This document shows, piece by piece, positions 1 to 8,488 of a stretch of DNA of 64,000 nucleotides. The notes below the pieces were generated by a model. The model saw nothing but the letters and a program-made list of their open reading frames with translations, was not told where the DNA came from and did no database searches. Each line of letters starts with the position of its first letter. Position 1 is the stretch's first letter. Both the position numbers and the translations under genes were made by a program. Origin of the DNA: TMED88 sp964515335 (GTDB lineage: Bacteria; Myxococcota_A; UBA9160; UBA4427); assembly GCA_964515335.1 (NCBI GenBank), contig CAZETS010000025.1, forward strand, positions 3,731 through 67,730, given 5' to 3'.

Positions 1-1984
1 AGCGCATGTGGAACTCGCCTTTCCCTCCCGTGATGCTGGTGAGCGTCGTCGCATACTCGAGCATCTCCGACATCGGCACCGTCGCCTTCACGACTGCCGA
101 CTGGCCGCGCGCCTCGGTGGTCTGCACCGTACCGCGCCGGGACGAGACGTCCCCCATCACGTCGCCGACGTTCTCGTCGGGCACGATGATCTCCACGCTC
201 ATGTACGGCTCGAGGAGCACCGCACCGGCCTTCTCGACCGCCGTCTTGAGGGCGAACGAGCCCGCGAGCTTGAAGGCCATTTCGTTCGAGTCGACCGAGT
301 GGTACTTGCCGTCCACGCACTCGGCCTTCACGTCCACCACCGGGTAGCCGGCGAGCGGCCCTGCCTGGCAGGCCTCGATGATGCCCTTCTCGACCGCCGG
401 GATCAGGTTCCGGGGGATGGCGCCGCCGACGATCTTGTCCTCGAACTCGACGCCGCCGCCCCGCGGCAGCGGCTCGAGATTGATGAAGCAGACGCCGAAC
501 ATGCCCGCACCGCCGGTCTGCTTCTTGAGCTTGCCCTCGACGTGCTCGACACGCCGGGTGACGGTCTCGCGGTACGGGACCTTCGGCGTGTGCAGCTTCA
601 TCTGCACGTTGAACATGCGCTCGAGCTTGTGGGCGGTGGTGCGGATGTGCAGCTCGCCCATGCCCGTGAGCAGGTACTCCCCGGTGCTCGGCTCGCGACC
701 GATCCGCAGCGCCGGATCCTCCTCGGCGAGCCGCCCGAGGCCGGTGAACACCTTGTCCTCGTCGGCCTTCTCGGCGGCCTCGACCGCGTACGAGATGACG
801 CCCTCCGGCTTGTGGGGCTCGGGGAGACGCACGCCCCCCTTCTCGCTGGTGATCACGTCGCCGGTGTGCACGTCCTTGAGCTTGGCGACGGCCACGATGT
901 CTCCGGGGCCCGCCTCGGGCACGTCGGCGTGCTCCTCGCCCCGCAGCAGGAACATCTTGCCCACGCGCGTCTTGCGCGCCTTCGTGGCGTTCATCACGCC
1001 GTTGTCGTGAGAGAGGGTGCCCGATGCGATCCGCAGCACCGAGAGCGTGCCCGCGTAGCGGTCGATGATCGTCTTGAAGATCACCGCCGTGAGCGGCGCG
1101 TCGGCCGCGGGCTCCACCGTCACCTCGGAGTCGTCGTCGATCGCCCGGCCCGTCCAGGCCCCGCGGTCGACGGGCGAAGGCAGCAGCTCGGTCACGTCGC
1201 GCAGCACCGTGTCGACACCCGCGCCCTCGGTCGCCGAGCCGCACAGCACGGGCAGCAGGGAGCCGCCGCGCGTCCCGGCAGCGAGGCCCGACAGCACCTC
1301 TTCATCGGAGAGCTCGCCCTCTTCGAGGTACTTCTCGAGCAGCTCATCGCTGCCCTCGGCGACGGCCTCCACGAGCTGCTCGCGCCGCGTCTCGTACTCG
1401 CCGGCCCAATCGTCGGGTATCGCCGACTCCTTGCCGTCGGCGCCGATCAGCTTGCCGTGCAGCAGGTCGAGCGTTGCGCCCTCCGCAGCCGGCAGGGTCA
1501 GGAGCACGGGGCTCGCGCCGAGATCCGAGAGGGACTGCACGGCTCCGTCCAGGTCGGCGCGCTCGCGGTCGATGCCGTTCACGAAGGCGATCACCGGCAT
1601 CTCGAGTCCGCGCGCCGCAGTGAGCATGCGCTGGGTGCCGGACTTGGCGCCGTCGACGGCGTCGACGACGAGCACCGCGCCGTCGAGCGCCTGCAGGGCC
1701 AGCTCGCCGTCACCGGCGAAGTTCGGGTCGCCTGGAGTGTCGACCAGCGTGAGGTGGTGGTCGCGCCAGTCGAACGCGTAGACGTGCGACGTGATCGACG
1801 CGGTGTGGTGCCCCGATTTCTCCTCGGGCATGTAGTTCAGCACCGACGTGCCCTGGTCGACCCGGCCGAGCTCCGACGTGGCGCCGGCGCGGTGCAGGAT
1901 GGCTTCGCCCAGTGAGGTCTTGCCATCACCCGAGTGGCCGATGATGGCGAAGTTGCGGGTGTGGTCGACTTGCACGTTCTTCAT
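1..1984 (-). CDS. fusA: Elongation factor G-like GTPase (EF-G2 type), C-terminus cut by window edge
   Basis: Five-domain translational GTPase, reading leftwards; about 661 residues are present and the last part of domain V is missing. The ATG at 1984 gives an N-terminus that runs straight into the P-loop GHSGDGKTS (residues 16-24). The downstream beta-barrel and domains III-V match the EF-G-like family often annotated as EF-G2/FusA2, not canonical FusA. Several GTPase motifs are altered: G3 reads DTPGDPNF where EF-G has DTPGH, and G4 reads NGID where NKMD is usual. The switch I threonine region is also not recognisable. EF-G2 proteins of mycobacteria are reported to bind guanine nucleotides but to lack normal translocase activity, so a non-canonical role is likely here. 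It diverges from gpsA across a 170-base gap. The family assignment is firm; the activity is not. Confidence 0.9.
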   Translation of the reverse strand, partial: MKNVQVDHTRNFAIIGHSGDGKTSLGEAILHRAGATSELGRVDQGTSVLNYMPEEKSGHHTASITSHVYAFDWRDHHLTLVDTPGDPNFAGDGELALQALDGAVLVVDAVDGAKSGTQRMLTAARGLEMPVIAFVNGIDRERADLDGAVQSLSDLGASPVLLTLPAAEGATLDLLHGKLIGADGKESAIPDDWAGEYETRREQLVEAVAEGSDELLEKYLEEGELSDEEVLSGLAAGTRGGSLLPVLCGSATEGAGVDTVLRDVTELLPSPVDRGAWTGRAIDDDSEVTVEPAADAPLTAVIFKTIIDRYAGTLSVLRIASGTLSHDNGVMNATKARKTRVGKMFLLRGEEHADVPEAGPGDIVAVAKLKDVHTGDVITSEKGGVRLPEPHKPEGVISYAVEAAEKADEDKVFTGLGRLAEEDPALRIGREPSTGEYLLTGMGELHIRTTAHKLERMFNVQMKLHTPKVPYRETVTRRVEHVEGKLKKQTGGAGMFGVCFINLEPLPRGGGVEFEDKIVGGAIPRNLIPAVEKGIIEACQAGPLAGYPVVDVKAECVDGKYHSVDSNEMAFKLAGSFALKTAVEKAGAVLLEPYMSVEIIVPDENVGDVMGDVSSRRGTVQTTEARGQSAVVKATVPMSEMLEYATTLTSITGGKGEFHMR

Positions 1985-2128
1985 GGCGCTGACTCACTCC
2001 TCTGGCTTCCGGGGCGTCGGTCCGTCTGGATATCATGCGACCTTTCGGCCCCTGAAGCGAGCGAAAAAGAGCCGCGCTGGGCGGCCTGGCTGGCGCGAGG
2101 GCGCCCCAGTTTCCGATCCGCTGCGCGT

Positions 2129-2134
2129 TACACT
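2129..2134 (+). promoter_or_regulatory. Possible -10 element for gpsA
   Basis: TACACT matches four of six positions of the sigma-70 -10 consensus, 20 bases before the gpsA ATG. No clear -35 hexamer is seen 16-18 bases upstream. It would leave a short leader that contains the GGGGAG ribosome binding site. Confidence 0.35.
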
Positions 2135-2154
2135 CCGGGGCGGGGAGAAGCGCG

Positions 2155-3156
2155 ATGCGACTCGGGGTGGCGGTGCTCGGCGCGGGATCGTGGGGGACGA
2201 CCGTCGCCAACCTCGCGAGCCACAACACTTCCACGACGCTCTGGACGCGGCGCGAGGATCTCGCGCGGGAAATCAGCGAGCAGCACACGAACGCGCGCTA
2301 CCTGCCCGAGGCGCGGCTGCCCGAAGACCTGCACGCGACCGCCGACATCGAAGAGGCCGTTCGCCACGCCGACGTGGTGGTGATGGGCGTTCCATCGCAT
2401 GGCTTCCGGCCGGTCCTCGAGGAGGTCTCCCGCACGATCCGCGCCTGGGTGCCGGTGATCAGTCTCGCCAAGGGGCTCGAAGAAGGCTCCCTGCTGCGCA
2501 TGACCCAGATCATCAACGAGGTCCTGCCGGGGCACCCGGCCGGCGTTCTCACCGGCCCGAACCTGGCGCGCGAGATCATGGGGGGACAGGCCGCCGCCAG
2601 CGTGGTGGCCATGGAGGACGCCAAGATCGCACGGCGCATCCAGGACATCTTTCGCACCGGCATGTTCCGCGTGTACACCAACGGCGACGTGACGGGATGC
2701 GAGGTGGGCGGCGCGCTCAAGAACGTGATCGCGATCGCGGCCGGCATGGGGGACGGCATAGGCGTCGGCGACAACACGCGCGCGGCGGTCATCACGCGCG
2801 GGCTCGCCGAGCTGACCCGACTCGGCGTAACGATGGGCGGGCATCCGCAGACCCTCGCCGGCCTGGCGGGAATGGGAGACCTGCTGGCCACCTGCATCAG
2901 CCCGCAGAGCCGCAACCGTCACGTCGGGGTACAGCTCGGCCGCGGTCGCAAGATCTCCGAGATCATCGACGAGATGCACATGGTCGCCGAGGGCGTGAAG
3001 ACGTGTCGCGTGGTGATGCAGCTGGCCGAGCAGTACGACATCGAGATGCCGATCGCCCGCGAGGTCTACGGCGCCGTCCACGAGGGCCGGACCGCCCTCC
3101 AGGCGTACCGGGGCCTGGTCCGCCACCGACCGGGCTCGGAAGGCGATCCGGGCTGA
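2155..3156 (+). CDS. gpsA: Glycerol-3-phosphate dehydrogenase [NAD(P)+]
   Basis: Cytosolic enzyme that reduces dihydroxyacetone phosphate to sn-glycerol-3-phosphate, the backbone for phospholipid synthesis. The 333 residues are the normal family length. The N-terminal Rossmann motif GAGSWGTT lies at residues 9-16. LTGPNLAREI and the EVGGALKNVIAIAAG stretch, which contains the catalytic lysine, are both present, as is the C-terminal AGMGDLLATC helix. GGGGAG lies 6 bases before the ATG. The stop codon overlaps a possible CTG start of the next gene. Three other acyltransfer/epimerase-type lipid genes occur later in the window, but nothing ties them to this one directly. Confidence 0.97.
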   Translation: MRLGVAVLGAGSWGTTVANLASHNTSTTLWTRREDLAREISEQHTNARYLPEARLPEDLHATADIEEAVRHADVVVMGVPSHGFRPVLEEVSRTIRAWVPVISLAKGLEEGSLLRMTQIINEVLPGHPAGVLTGPNLAREIMGGQAAASVVAMEDAKIARRIQDIFRTGMFRVYTNGDVTGCEVGGALKNVIAIAAGMGDGIGVGDNTRAAVITRGLAELTRLGVTMGGHPQTLAGLAGMGDLLATCISPQSRNRHVGVQLGRGRKISEIIDEMHMVAEGVKTCRVVMQLAEQYDIEMPIAREVYGAVHEGRTALQAYRGLVRHRPGSEGDPG

Positions 3157-4556
3157 GCGTCGACGCGCCGACCCGAGGGTGCGCGGCCGCCCGCCTGTGC
3201 GGCGTGCTCTTCGCGCTCGCCCTCACGACACCGGGCTGCGCGAGCTGGACTCCACCGTGGGGCCCCGACCGCTGCACACCGCGATTCGATTACGCGGACG
3301 GCTGGCTTGGCGGCGACGCCGCGTACTCGGTGACGCTGCCGGGCGGCACGCCGGAAGGACGGCGCACGCTCTGGCTCTTCGGCGACAGCTTCGTGGTGAA
3401 GCACCCGGGCAAGCAGCCGCGCGATCGCGTCGGCGCGGCCCTCGTTCACAACTCGATCGCGCTCTCGCACTGCGACGGCCGTCGCTTCGAGATCTCCTAT
3501 CACGTGGCGCGCGACGCTTCCGGCCGGCCGGTCGCCTTCTTCGACTCGGGCGAGGAGAGCCCGTACTGGTGGCCCGTCGGCGCCTTCGTGCACGCCGGCG
3601 CCCTCTACGTCGGTCTGCTCGAGGTCGAGCGCACGCCGGCGCGCGGCGCATTGGGGATGCGCTTCGCGCCCTCGGGCATGTCGCTGGCCCGCATCGAGGA
3701 TCCAACCGCCCCGCCCGAGAGCTGGCGGCCTCGCGTCATGAAGCTGTCGTCGTCCCCCAACGGAATCCCCGGCGGCGCCATGCGGGTGCACGGCGACCAC
3801 GTGCTGCTCTTCGGCTTCACGACTCAGCGCAGCCCCCGGCTGGCGCGCTTCCTCGCCCGTGTGCCGCTCGCCGCGCTGACGGGAGAGCACGACGACCTCG
3901 AGCCGTACCTCGAGACCCTCGGCGCCGAGGGCGACTGGATCCCGGGCCTCCGCCCCGACGCCGCGCGCATACTGATGCCCGACAGCGGCACCGAGATGAG
4001 CGTGGCGATCCACCCCGAGCTGCCCCCGGCCCGGCGCTGGTTGGCCGTGTACGGATCACCACTGCAGGTCTCGGAGAGTGGAGCCGGGCGAGCCGCTCCG
4101 TCCGGCGCCATCTTCGCCCGAACGGCCCCTGGGCCCGAGGGGCCCTGGTCGCCGCGGGTGCTCGTCCACGAGATCCGCGAGGTGGGCCTCGATGGTCTCG
4201 ACGGGGCGCCGGGCATGATCTGCTACGCCGCCAAGGAGCATCCGGCATTCGACGCGCCCGGCCGGCTGCTGATCACGTACGTGTGCAACTACGCCGACGT
4301 CGACGGGGCCGGTGCGATCCCGACCCTGCGGCGTCTGCAGCGCGACATGGATACCTACGTGCCGCGCGTGATCGACGTCGACGTCCCCGACGCCTTCCTG
4401 TCGCCGCCGGCGACGCCCGTCCCCGTGCGTGAACGGCCTACTGGGCTCCAGCCTGCGCAGGACCGCCGAGCCCCCGAGCCCGCTGCATCGCCTGCATCAT
4501 CTCGCGACGCTGCTCCTGTCGCATCTTCTCGTACTCGGCCTTCTGCGCCTCGGTGA
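3153..4556 (+). CDS. Secreted lipoprotein with DUF4185/DUF5005-like fold
   Basis: About 467 residues. An N-terminal hydrophobic stretch (CGVLFALALTTPGC) ends in a lipobox-like cysteine, so export and lipid anchoring are likely, although TPGC is a weak lipobox. The mature part opens with TLWLFGDSFVV, a signature shared with DUF4185/DUF5005-type beta-propeller proteins that are usually annotated as uncharacterised or glycoside-binding. The frame has no suitable ATG. The best start is CTG at 3153, which overlaps the gpsA stop (CTGA) and gives a signal peptide with basic residues; GTG at 3204 would give a very short one. The last 119 bases overlap the convergent gene, so the true C-terminus may be shorter in function. 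Substrate unknown. Confidence 0.7.
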   Translation: MSVDAPTRGCAAARLCGVLFALALTTPGCASWTPPWGPDRCTPRFDYADGWLGGDAAYSVTLPGGTPEGRRTLWLFGDSFVVKHPGKQPRDRVGAALVHNSIALSHCDGRRFEISYHVARDASGRPVAFFDSGEESPYWWPVGAFVHAGALYVGLLEVERTPARGALGMRFAPSGMSLARIEDPTAPPESWRPRVMKLSSSPNGIPGGAMRVHGDHVLLFGFTTQRSPRLARFLARVPLAALTGEHDDLEPYLETLGAEGDWIPGLRPDAARILMPDSGTEMSVAIHPELPPARRWLAVYGSPLQVSESGAGRAAPSGAIFARTAPGPEGPWSPRVLVHEIREVGLDGLDGAPGMICYAAKEHPAFDAPGRLLITYVCNYADVDGAGAIPTLRRLQRDMDTYVPRVIDVDVPDAFLSPPATPVPVRERPTGLQPAQDRRAPEPAASPASSRDAAPVASSRTRPSAPR

Positions 4557-4983
4557 GGTGCAGCTCCACCTTGCTGGCCGCCTTCTGACCGACCATCTGC
4601 ATCTGCATGCCGAGCGCCATCGGGCTGATCTCGCCGGCCTTGAACTTGTCGGCGATTCGCTCCATCGAGGCCACGGTGACCATGATGACCGGCCGGATCT
4701 CGGTCTTCTGCTCGTCGCTCAGGGTGAGGCGCTCGTCGAGCTCGCCCATGATCCGGTCCACGCCATCCTTGCCGCGCGGGACCTCGGCCAGACGCTCTTC
4801 CATCATGGCCTGCATGCCGCCCGCGGCGTCCTCCGGCACCGCGGGCGAATCCGCAACGGCCGTCGGCACGGCCACGAAGACAAGGCAAAGCAACGACAGC
4901 CCCGGTAGCAGCACGGCGAGCATCGAGCCGGCGCCTCCGGTCGTGCGCGGCGTACGTGAGCGGCGGTTGGTGGGGAATCGCAT
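4438..4983 (-). CDS. Secreted Spy/CpxP-like protein with LTxxQ motifs
   Basis: 181 residues. The start is ATG at 4983 because GGAGGAG lies 7 bases upstream; a longer reading from 5019 has no such site. Basic residues, then a hydrophobic segment (SMLAVLLPGLSLLCLVFVAVPTAVA) form a signal peptide of about 45 residues. The mature part is helical and charged, with two LTxxQ-type motifs: LTLSDEQKTEI and LTEAQKAEYEKM. These motifs define the Spy/CpxP periplasmic chaperone and stress-sensor superfamily, and the methionine- and glutamine-rich C-terminal helix fits that too. A periplasmic chaperone or metal/envelope stress role is inferred. No CpxAR-like partner is adjacent. Confidence 0.75.
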   Translation of the reverse strand: MRFPTNRRSRTPRTTGGAGSMLAVLLPGLSLLCLVFVAVPTAVADSPAVPEDAAGGMQAMMEERLAEVPRGKDGVDRIMGELDERLTLSDEQKTEIRPVIMVTVASMERIADKFKAGEISPMALGMQMQMVGQKAASKVELHLTEAQKAEYEKMRQEQRREMMQAMQRARGLGGPAQAGAQ

Positions 4984-5194
4984 GACTTTGCTCCTCCGGT
5001 TGCGGCGCGGGTGGGACACCGCCGCCTATTCGGCTCGTGGGTCCGGCCGACCGCGGACTGCGGCGCGCAGGCACCCGAGCGGCCGAAGCTTAGGCAGGCC
5101 GCAGAGCGACGCCAAGCCCGTTTGCATCTGGGGGTTCATCGCGCCCCCGCCCCCCACCGCAGCGCCACGTCACCGCGCCCGCGGGCGTTCGGCC

Positions 5195-6070
5195 TCACAA
5201 TCGCGCGTGCCGGAGCTCGGTCTCCAGGACCGCCACGCAGCCGATCGCCTCGAGGGCGTCGATGACGTCGTGCACCGACTCCTTCTCGACCATTACCTTG
5301 ACGGCAAGCCAGTCGGCGTCGCCGAGGGGCTGCACGGTCGGCGACGAGTAGCCCGGAGCAATGCGGGTGGCCTCGTCGATGCGCTCCCGCGGGCAGTTGT
5401 ACTCGAGCAACGAGTAGCGGCGTGCCGTCAGCACCCCGTCGATACGCCGGATCAGTCGCTCGCAGGCGGCCGGATCACGCGGCGCCGAGTTGCCGATCAG
5501 CACGGCCTCCGCGTCGAGCACACGATCGAGTTCGAGGAGATCGTTCTCGACGAGGCTGCTGCCCGTCTCGACGATCTCGACGATCGCGTCCACCAACCCG
5601 AGCAGCACCATCACCTCGACGGCGCCCTGCAACTCGAGGACGTGCACGTCGCGCACGCCGCGCTCGGCCAGCCACCCCCGGGCCAGGTTCACGAACTTGG
5701 CGCCGACCACCTTGCCCGAGAGGTCCGCCGCGCTGGTGTACGGGGCATCCTTGTGGACGGCAACCGCCAGGTGGCAGCGTCCGAAGCCGAGTCGGCGATG
5801 AATTTCGACCTGCGCGCCCTTCTCCTCGACCTGATCGCTGCCGGTGATGCCGAGATCGACCACGCCCTCCTCGACGAGCACCGGAATGTCGGCGGTGTTG
5901 CAGAAGATGATGCGCGTGCCGCTGTCGCTGCACTCGGCGAAGAGCCGACGACCGGCCACGCGAAAGCGCAGGCCCGCGCCGCGCAGCAGCTCGATGGCAC
6001 CGTCCTGCAGGCGCCCCTTCGACGGCACCGCCACCCGCAGTCTCTGCCCGCTCGCACCCTCACCCGCCAT
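5195..6070 (-). CDS. hisG: ATP phosphoribosyltransferase, long form
   Basis: First enzyme of histidine synthesis: joins ATP and PRPP to make phosphoribosyl-ATP. The 291 residues are the HisG-long length, with the C-terminal regulatory (HisG_C, ferredoxin-like) domain from about residue 215, so histidine feedback can act on HisG itself and no HisZ is needed. Visible motifs include VAVPSKGRL near the N-terminus, DLGITGSD, and the PRPP loop region DAIVEIVETGSSL. Its ATG lies inside the end of hisE (11-base overlap), so the two are translated together. Confidence 0.96.
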   Translation of the reverse strand: MAGEGASGQRLRVAVPSKGRLQDGAIELLRGAGLRFRVAGRRLFAECSDSGTRIIFCNTADIPVLVEEGVVDLGITGSDQVEEKGAQVEIHRRLGFGRCHLAVAVHKDAPYTSAADLSGKVVGAKFVNLARGWLAERGVRDVHVLELQGAVEVMVLLGLVDAIVEIVETGSSLVENDLLELDRVLDAEAVLIGNSAPRDPAACERLIRRIDGVLTARRYSLLEYNCPRERIDEATRIAPGYSSPTVQPLGDADWLAVKVMVEKESVHDVIDALEAIGCVAVLETELRHARL

Positions 6071-6395
6071 CCGGACCTCCCCGGGCGGCCTTCTCGACCA
6101 GTCCGCCTACACCGAAACGCTCCTCGAGGACCCGACAGACGTCGTCGGGTGTGATCCCGCCGTGCGCCATCAGCACCCAGGTGTGGAAGAGCAGATCGGC
6201 CACCTCGCGCGCCAGGTGGTGGGTGTCACCCGCACGCGCGGCCTCGATCACCTCTTCGCCCTCCTCACGCAGCTTCGCGGCGATCGCGTCGAGCCCTCCG
6301 TCGAGCAGGCCGACCACATAGCTGCCGTCGGGTCGCTCGCGACGGCGCGACTCGATCACCTCGAAGAGCCGATTCAGTACGTCGATACGCCCCAT
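6060..6395 (-). CDS. hisE: Phosphoribosyl-ATP pyrophosphatase
   Basis: Second step of histidine synthesis: hydrolyses PR-ATP to PR-AMP and pyrophosphate. 111 residues, the usual size of a stand-alone HisE. The start is ATG at 6395, with GGAAGAGGG a few bases upstream; a 90-base longer reading from 6485 has no site. The all-alpha MazG-like core shows the conserved KLREEGEEVIEAA and EVADLLFHTWVLM segments, whose acidic residues bind metal. It overlaps hisG by 11 bases, giving an hisE-hisG pair with no other his gene in the window. Confidence 0.95.
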   Translation of the reverse strand: MGRIDVLNRLFEVIESRRRERPDGSYVVGLLDGGLDAIAAKLREEGEEVIEAARAGDTHHLAREVADLLFHTWVLMAHGGITPDDVCRVLEERFGVGGLVEKAARGGPDGG

Positions 6396-6500
6396 CGCGA
6401 CCCTCTTCCTTTCGTCCTCATCCACACCTGCCCCACCGTTTCGCTGCTCTTCGGGGCTTGCCGCAGGGCCCCGGGCAGCCGGCACATGGCGCGAGCCAGG

Positions 6501-8414
6501 TCAGTCGATGCTCAGCGCCGCGGTCTCGCCGTCCACCGGGAAGCCTCGGCAGCCCTCGCGACCCATGCCCCGGAACGCCTCGACGCTCCAGTCGTCGTCC
6601 CGGCGAAAGAGGTCGTAGTAGACCCGGCACTTGTCGAGCCGCGCCAGCCCCTCCTCGGCGTCGACGGCTTCGATCACGACCTCACGCGTCACGCGGTCCC
6701 GCTCCAGACGGATGCCGCCGTCTTCCGGCGTGTCGAAGACGATGAATCGACCGCCTCCGCTGCCGTCCTGCCAACGCTCCCAGACGGGCAGTGCCCGGGC
6801 CCGACCCTGACCCGGCGCGCCGCCGTACGCGAACTCGGCCCAGTACGACATCATGGCATCGGACACGTAGCGTCGGCCCGGCCAGTTGTCCTCGTTGAAG
6901 ATCAGCGAGGAGGTTGCCGCGTCTCCGAAGAAGAACTGGCCGAACACGAAGGGGATCTCGAGGGCGTGCGCCGCCCCCAGGATGGCGCTCAGATCCGCGC
7001 CGAGGAAGACGGGCTCCTCGTCCCAGTCGAAGCGATACGCGAAGATCGGCGGCGACTGCGCGGCGCTCAGCACCTCCGCCGGCCGATCGACTCCGTCGGC
7101 CCGCCACAGGTCGCTGTGGAAGCGCGCCAGCATGTCGTAGCGCTGCTCGTCGCGAATCCGCATGAAGACGTCCAAGGTGCGGCTCACCAGCTCGGGGTCC
7201 TGGGAGAGGAAGAGCTTCATCTCGTCGCGATTGCTGCCGAGGATCAACGGCACCGCGTTGTAGTCGCGGGCGTCCTGCATGACCTCGAGGGCCGGCCGCT
7301 CGGGCAGCACGATGCCGTCCCGGAACAGATGGGGAATCGAGAAAATCGCTTGCCCCTGCTCGTCCAGATAGGCCTGCAGGATCTCCTCCGCCGGCTTGCC
7401 GAGCAGGTAGTCGGCCAGGGCCTCTCGCGACAGACCGTCCGCGAACAGCCGCGCGCTCGTGCGATCCGACGCGCTGCCGTCACGGATCAGCAGCCGCAGC
7501 ACGACCTCGCGGGCGCTCGACGAATGGCCGGGCTCGGCGTCGTCCACGTAGGCAACGCCCCGCGCGAGCGGACTCGTCCGGGTCGATCCGCTCTGCACGA
7601 TGGCCCGGTGGAAGAGCCCCCGGGCGAGCGGCGAGAGCATCAGGCTCACCACGTTGGTGCCGCCCGCCGACTCGCCGAAGACCGTGACCGCCCCGGGGTC
7701 TCCCCCGAAGGCCTCGGCGTTGTCGCGCACCCACTCGAGCGCGGCGATCAGATCGAGCGTGCCGAAGTTGCCCGTGCGCCGCGTTCGATGGTCGCCCGCC
7801 TCGACGTCGCGTCCGAGCACCGCCGGATGCGCGAACCAGCCGAAGGGCCCCAGCCGGTAGTTGAGGCTCACGACCACGAGCCTATGCCGGCTCGCGAGCA
7901 GCGCGCCGTCGTACATCGGACCGGCGAAGCCGAGCGTGTTGCCGCCGCCGTGGATCCACACGACCACCGGCAGCCGCTCGTCGCCGCTGGGAACCGCACC
8001 GGGCTCGAACCTCGGCGTCCAGACGTTGAGGGAGAGGCAGTCCTCCGAGCCCGCGACGGTGCCCGGTGGCGCCTCCTCCATGCCGCCGAACAGGCTCGCG
8101 AACTGCACGCACGGCGACCCCCACGCCAACGCATCGAGGGTGTCGGTCCACGGGTCCGGGCGGGCCGGCGGAGCCCAGCGAAGCGGCCCGACGGGCGGGG
8201 CCGCGTAGGGGATGCCCAGCCAGGCGTGCACCTCGTCGGACGCCGCGAAGCCGACCACACTGCCCAGGGTCGTCAGTCGCTCCGAGGAGACGTCAGCGAT
8301 CACCACCGCCGGCTCGGGCGGCCCGGCCTTGCGCACCGCCAGTCGCGAGACGACCACGGCCGCCGCCACCGCCACCACGACGACGCCGAGCAAGACGATG
8401 CGCACGCGGCTCAA
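6501..8414 (-). CDS. Type-B carboxylesterase, membrane-anchored or exported
   Basis: 637 residues. An N-terminal hydrophobic segment (residues 4-24) acts as a signal anchor or uncleaved signal peptide. The esterase domain has the oxyanion-hole motif HGGGN, the nucleophile elbow FGESAGG near residue 246, the acid in LGSNRDEM, and the catalytic histidine in AAHALEIPFVFG. The EDCLSLNVWTP signature is also present, so the full Ser-Glu-His triad of the para-nitrobenzyl esterase/cholinesterase family is there. It hydrolyses carboxylic esters; the natural substrate cannot be read from sequence. It stands alone between hisE and xylB, same strand, with gaps of about 100 and 75 bases. Confidence 0.92.
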   Translation of the reverse strand: MSRVRIVLLGVVVVAVAAAVVVSRLAVRKAGPPEPAVVIADVSSERLTTLGSVVGFAASDEVHAWLGIPYAAPPVGPLRWAPPARPDPWTDTLDALAWGSPCVQFASLFGGMEEAPPGTVAGSEDCLSLNVWTPRFEPGAVPSGDERLPVVVWIHGGGNTLGFAGPMYDGALLASRHRLVVVSLNYRLGPFGWFAHPAVLGRDVEAGDHRTRRTGNFGTLDLIAALEWVRDNAEAFGGDPGAVTVFGESAGGTNVVSLMLSPLARGLFHRAIVQSGSTRTSPLARGVAYVDDAEPGHSSSAREVVLRLLIRDGSASDRTSARLFADGLSREALADYLLGKPAEEILQAYLDEQGQAIFSIPHLFRDGIVLPERPALEVMQDARDYNAVPLILGSNRDEMKLFLSQDPELVSRTLDVFMRIRDEQRYDMLARFHSDLWRADGVDRPAEVLSAAQSPPIFAYRFDWDEEPVFLGADLSAILGAAHALEIPFVFGQFFFGDAATSSLIFNEDNWPGRRYVSDAMMSYWAEFAYGGAPGQGRARALPVWERWQDGSGGGRFIVFDTPEDGGIRLERDRVTREVVIEAVDAEEGLARLDKCRVYYDLFRRDDDWSVEAFRGMGREGCRGFPVDGETAALSID

Positions 8415-8488
8415 GGACGGCTCCCACCGGGACCGACCCGGGACCCGAAGGTATCACTCGAAGTGCGGGGGGCGACCGGGCCGCGCCG

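Noticed and set aside
1848..4556. One 902-residue protein reading through gpsA into the lipoprotein frame
   Set aside because: The first part runs out of frame through gpsA, with arginine- and glycine-rich filler. Only the part after about 3153 has protein-like sequence and a signal peptide.
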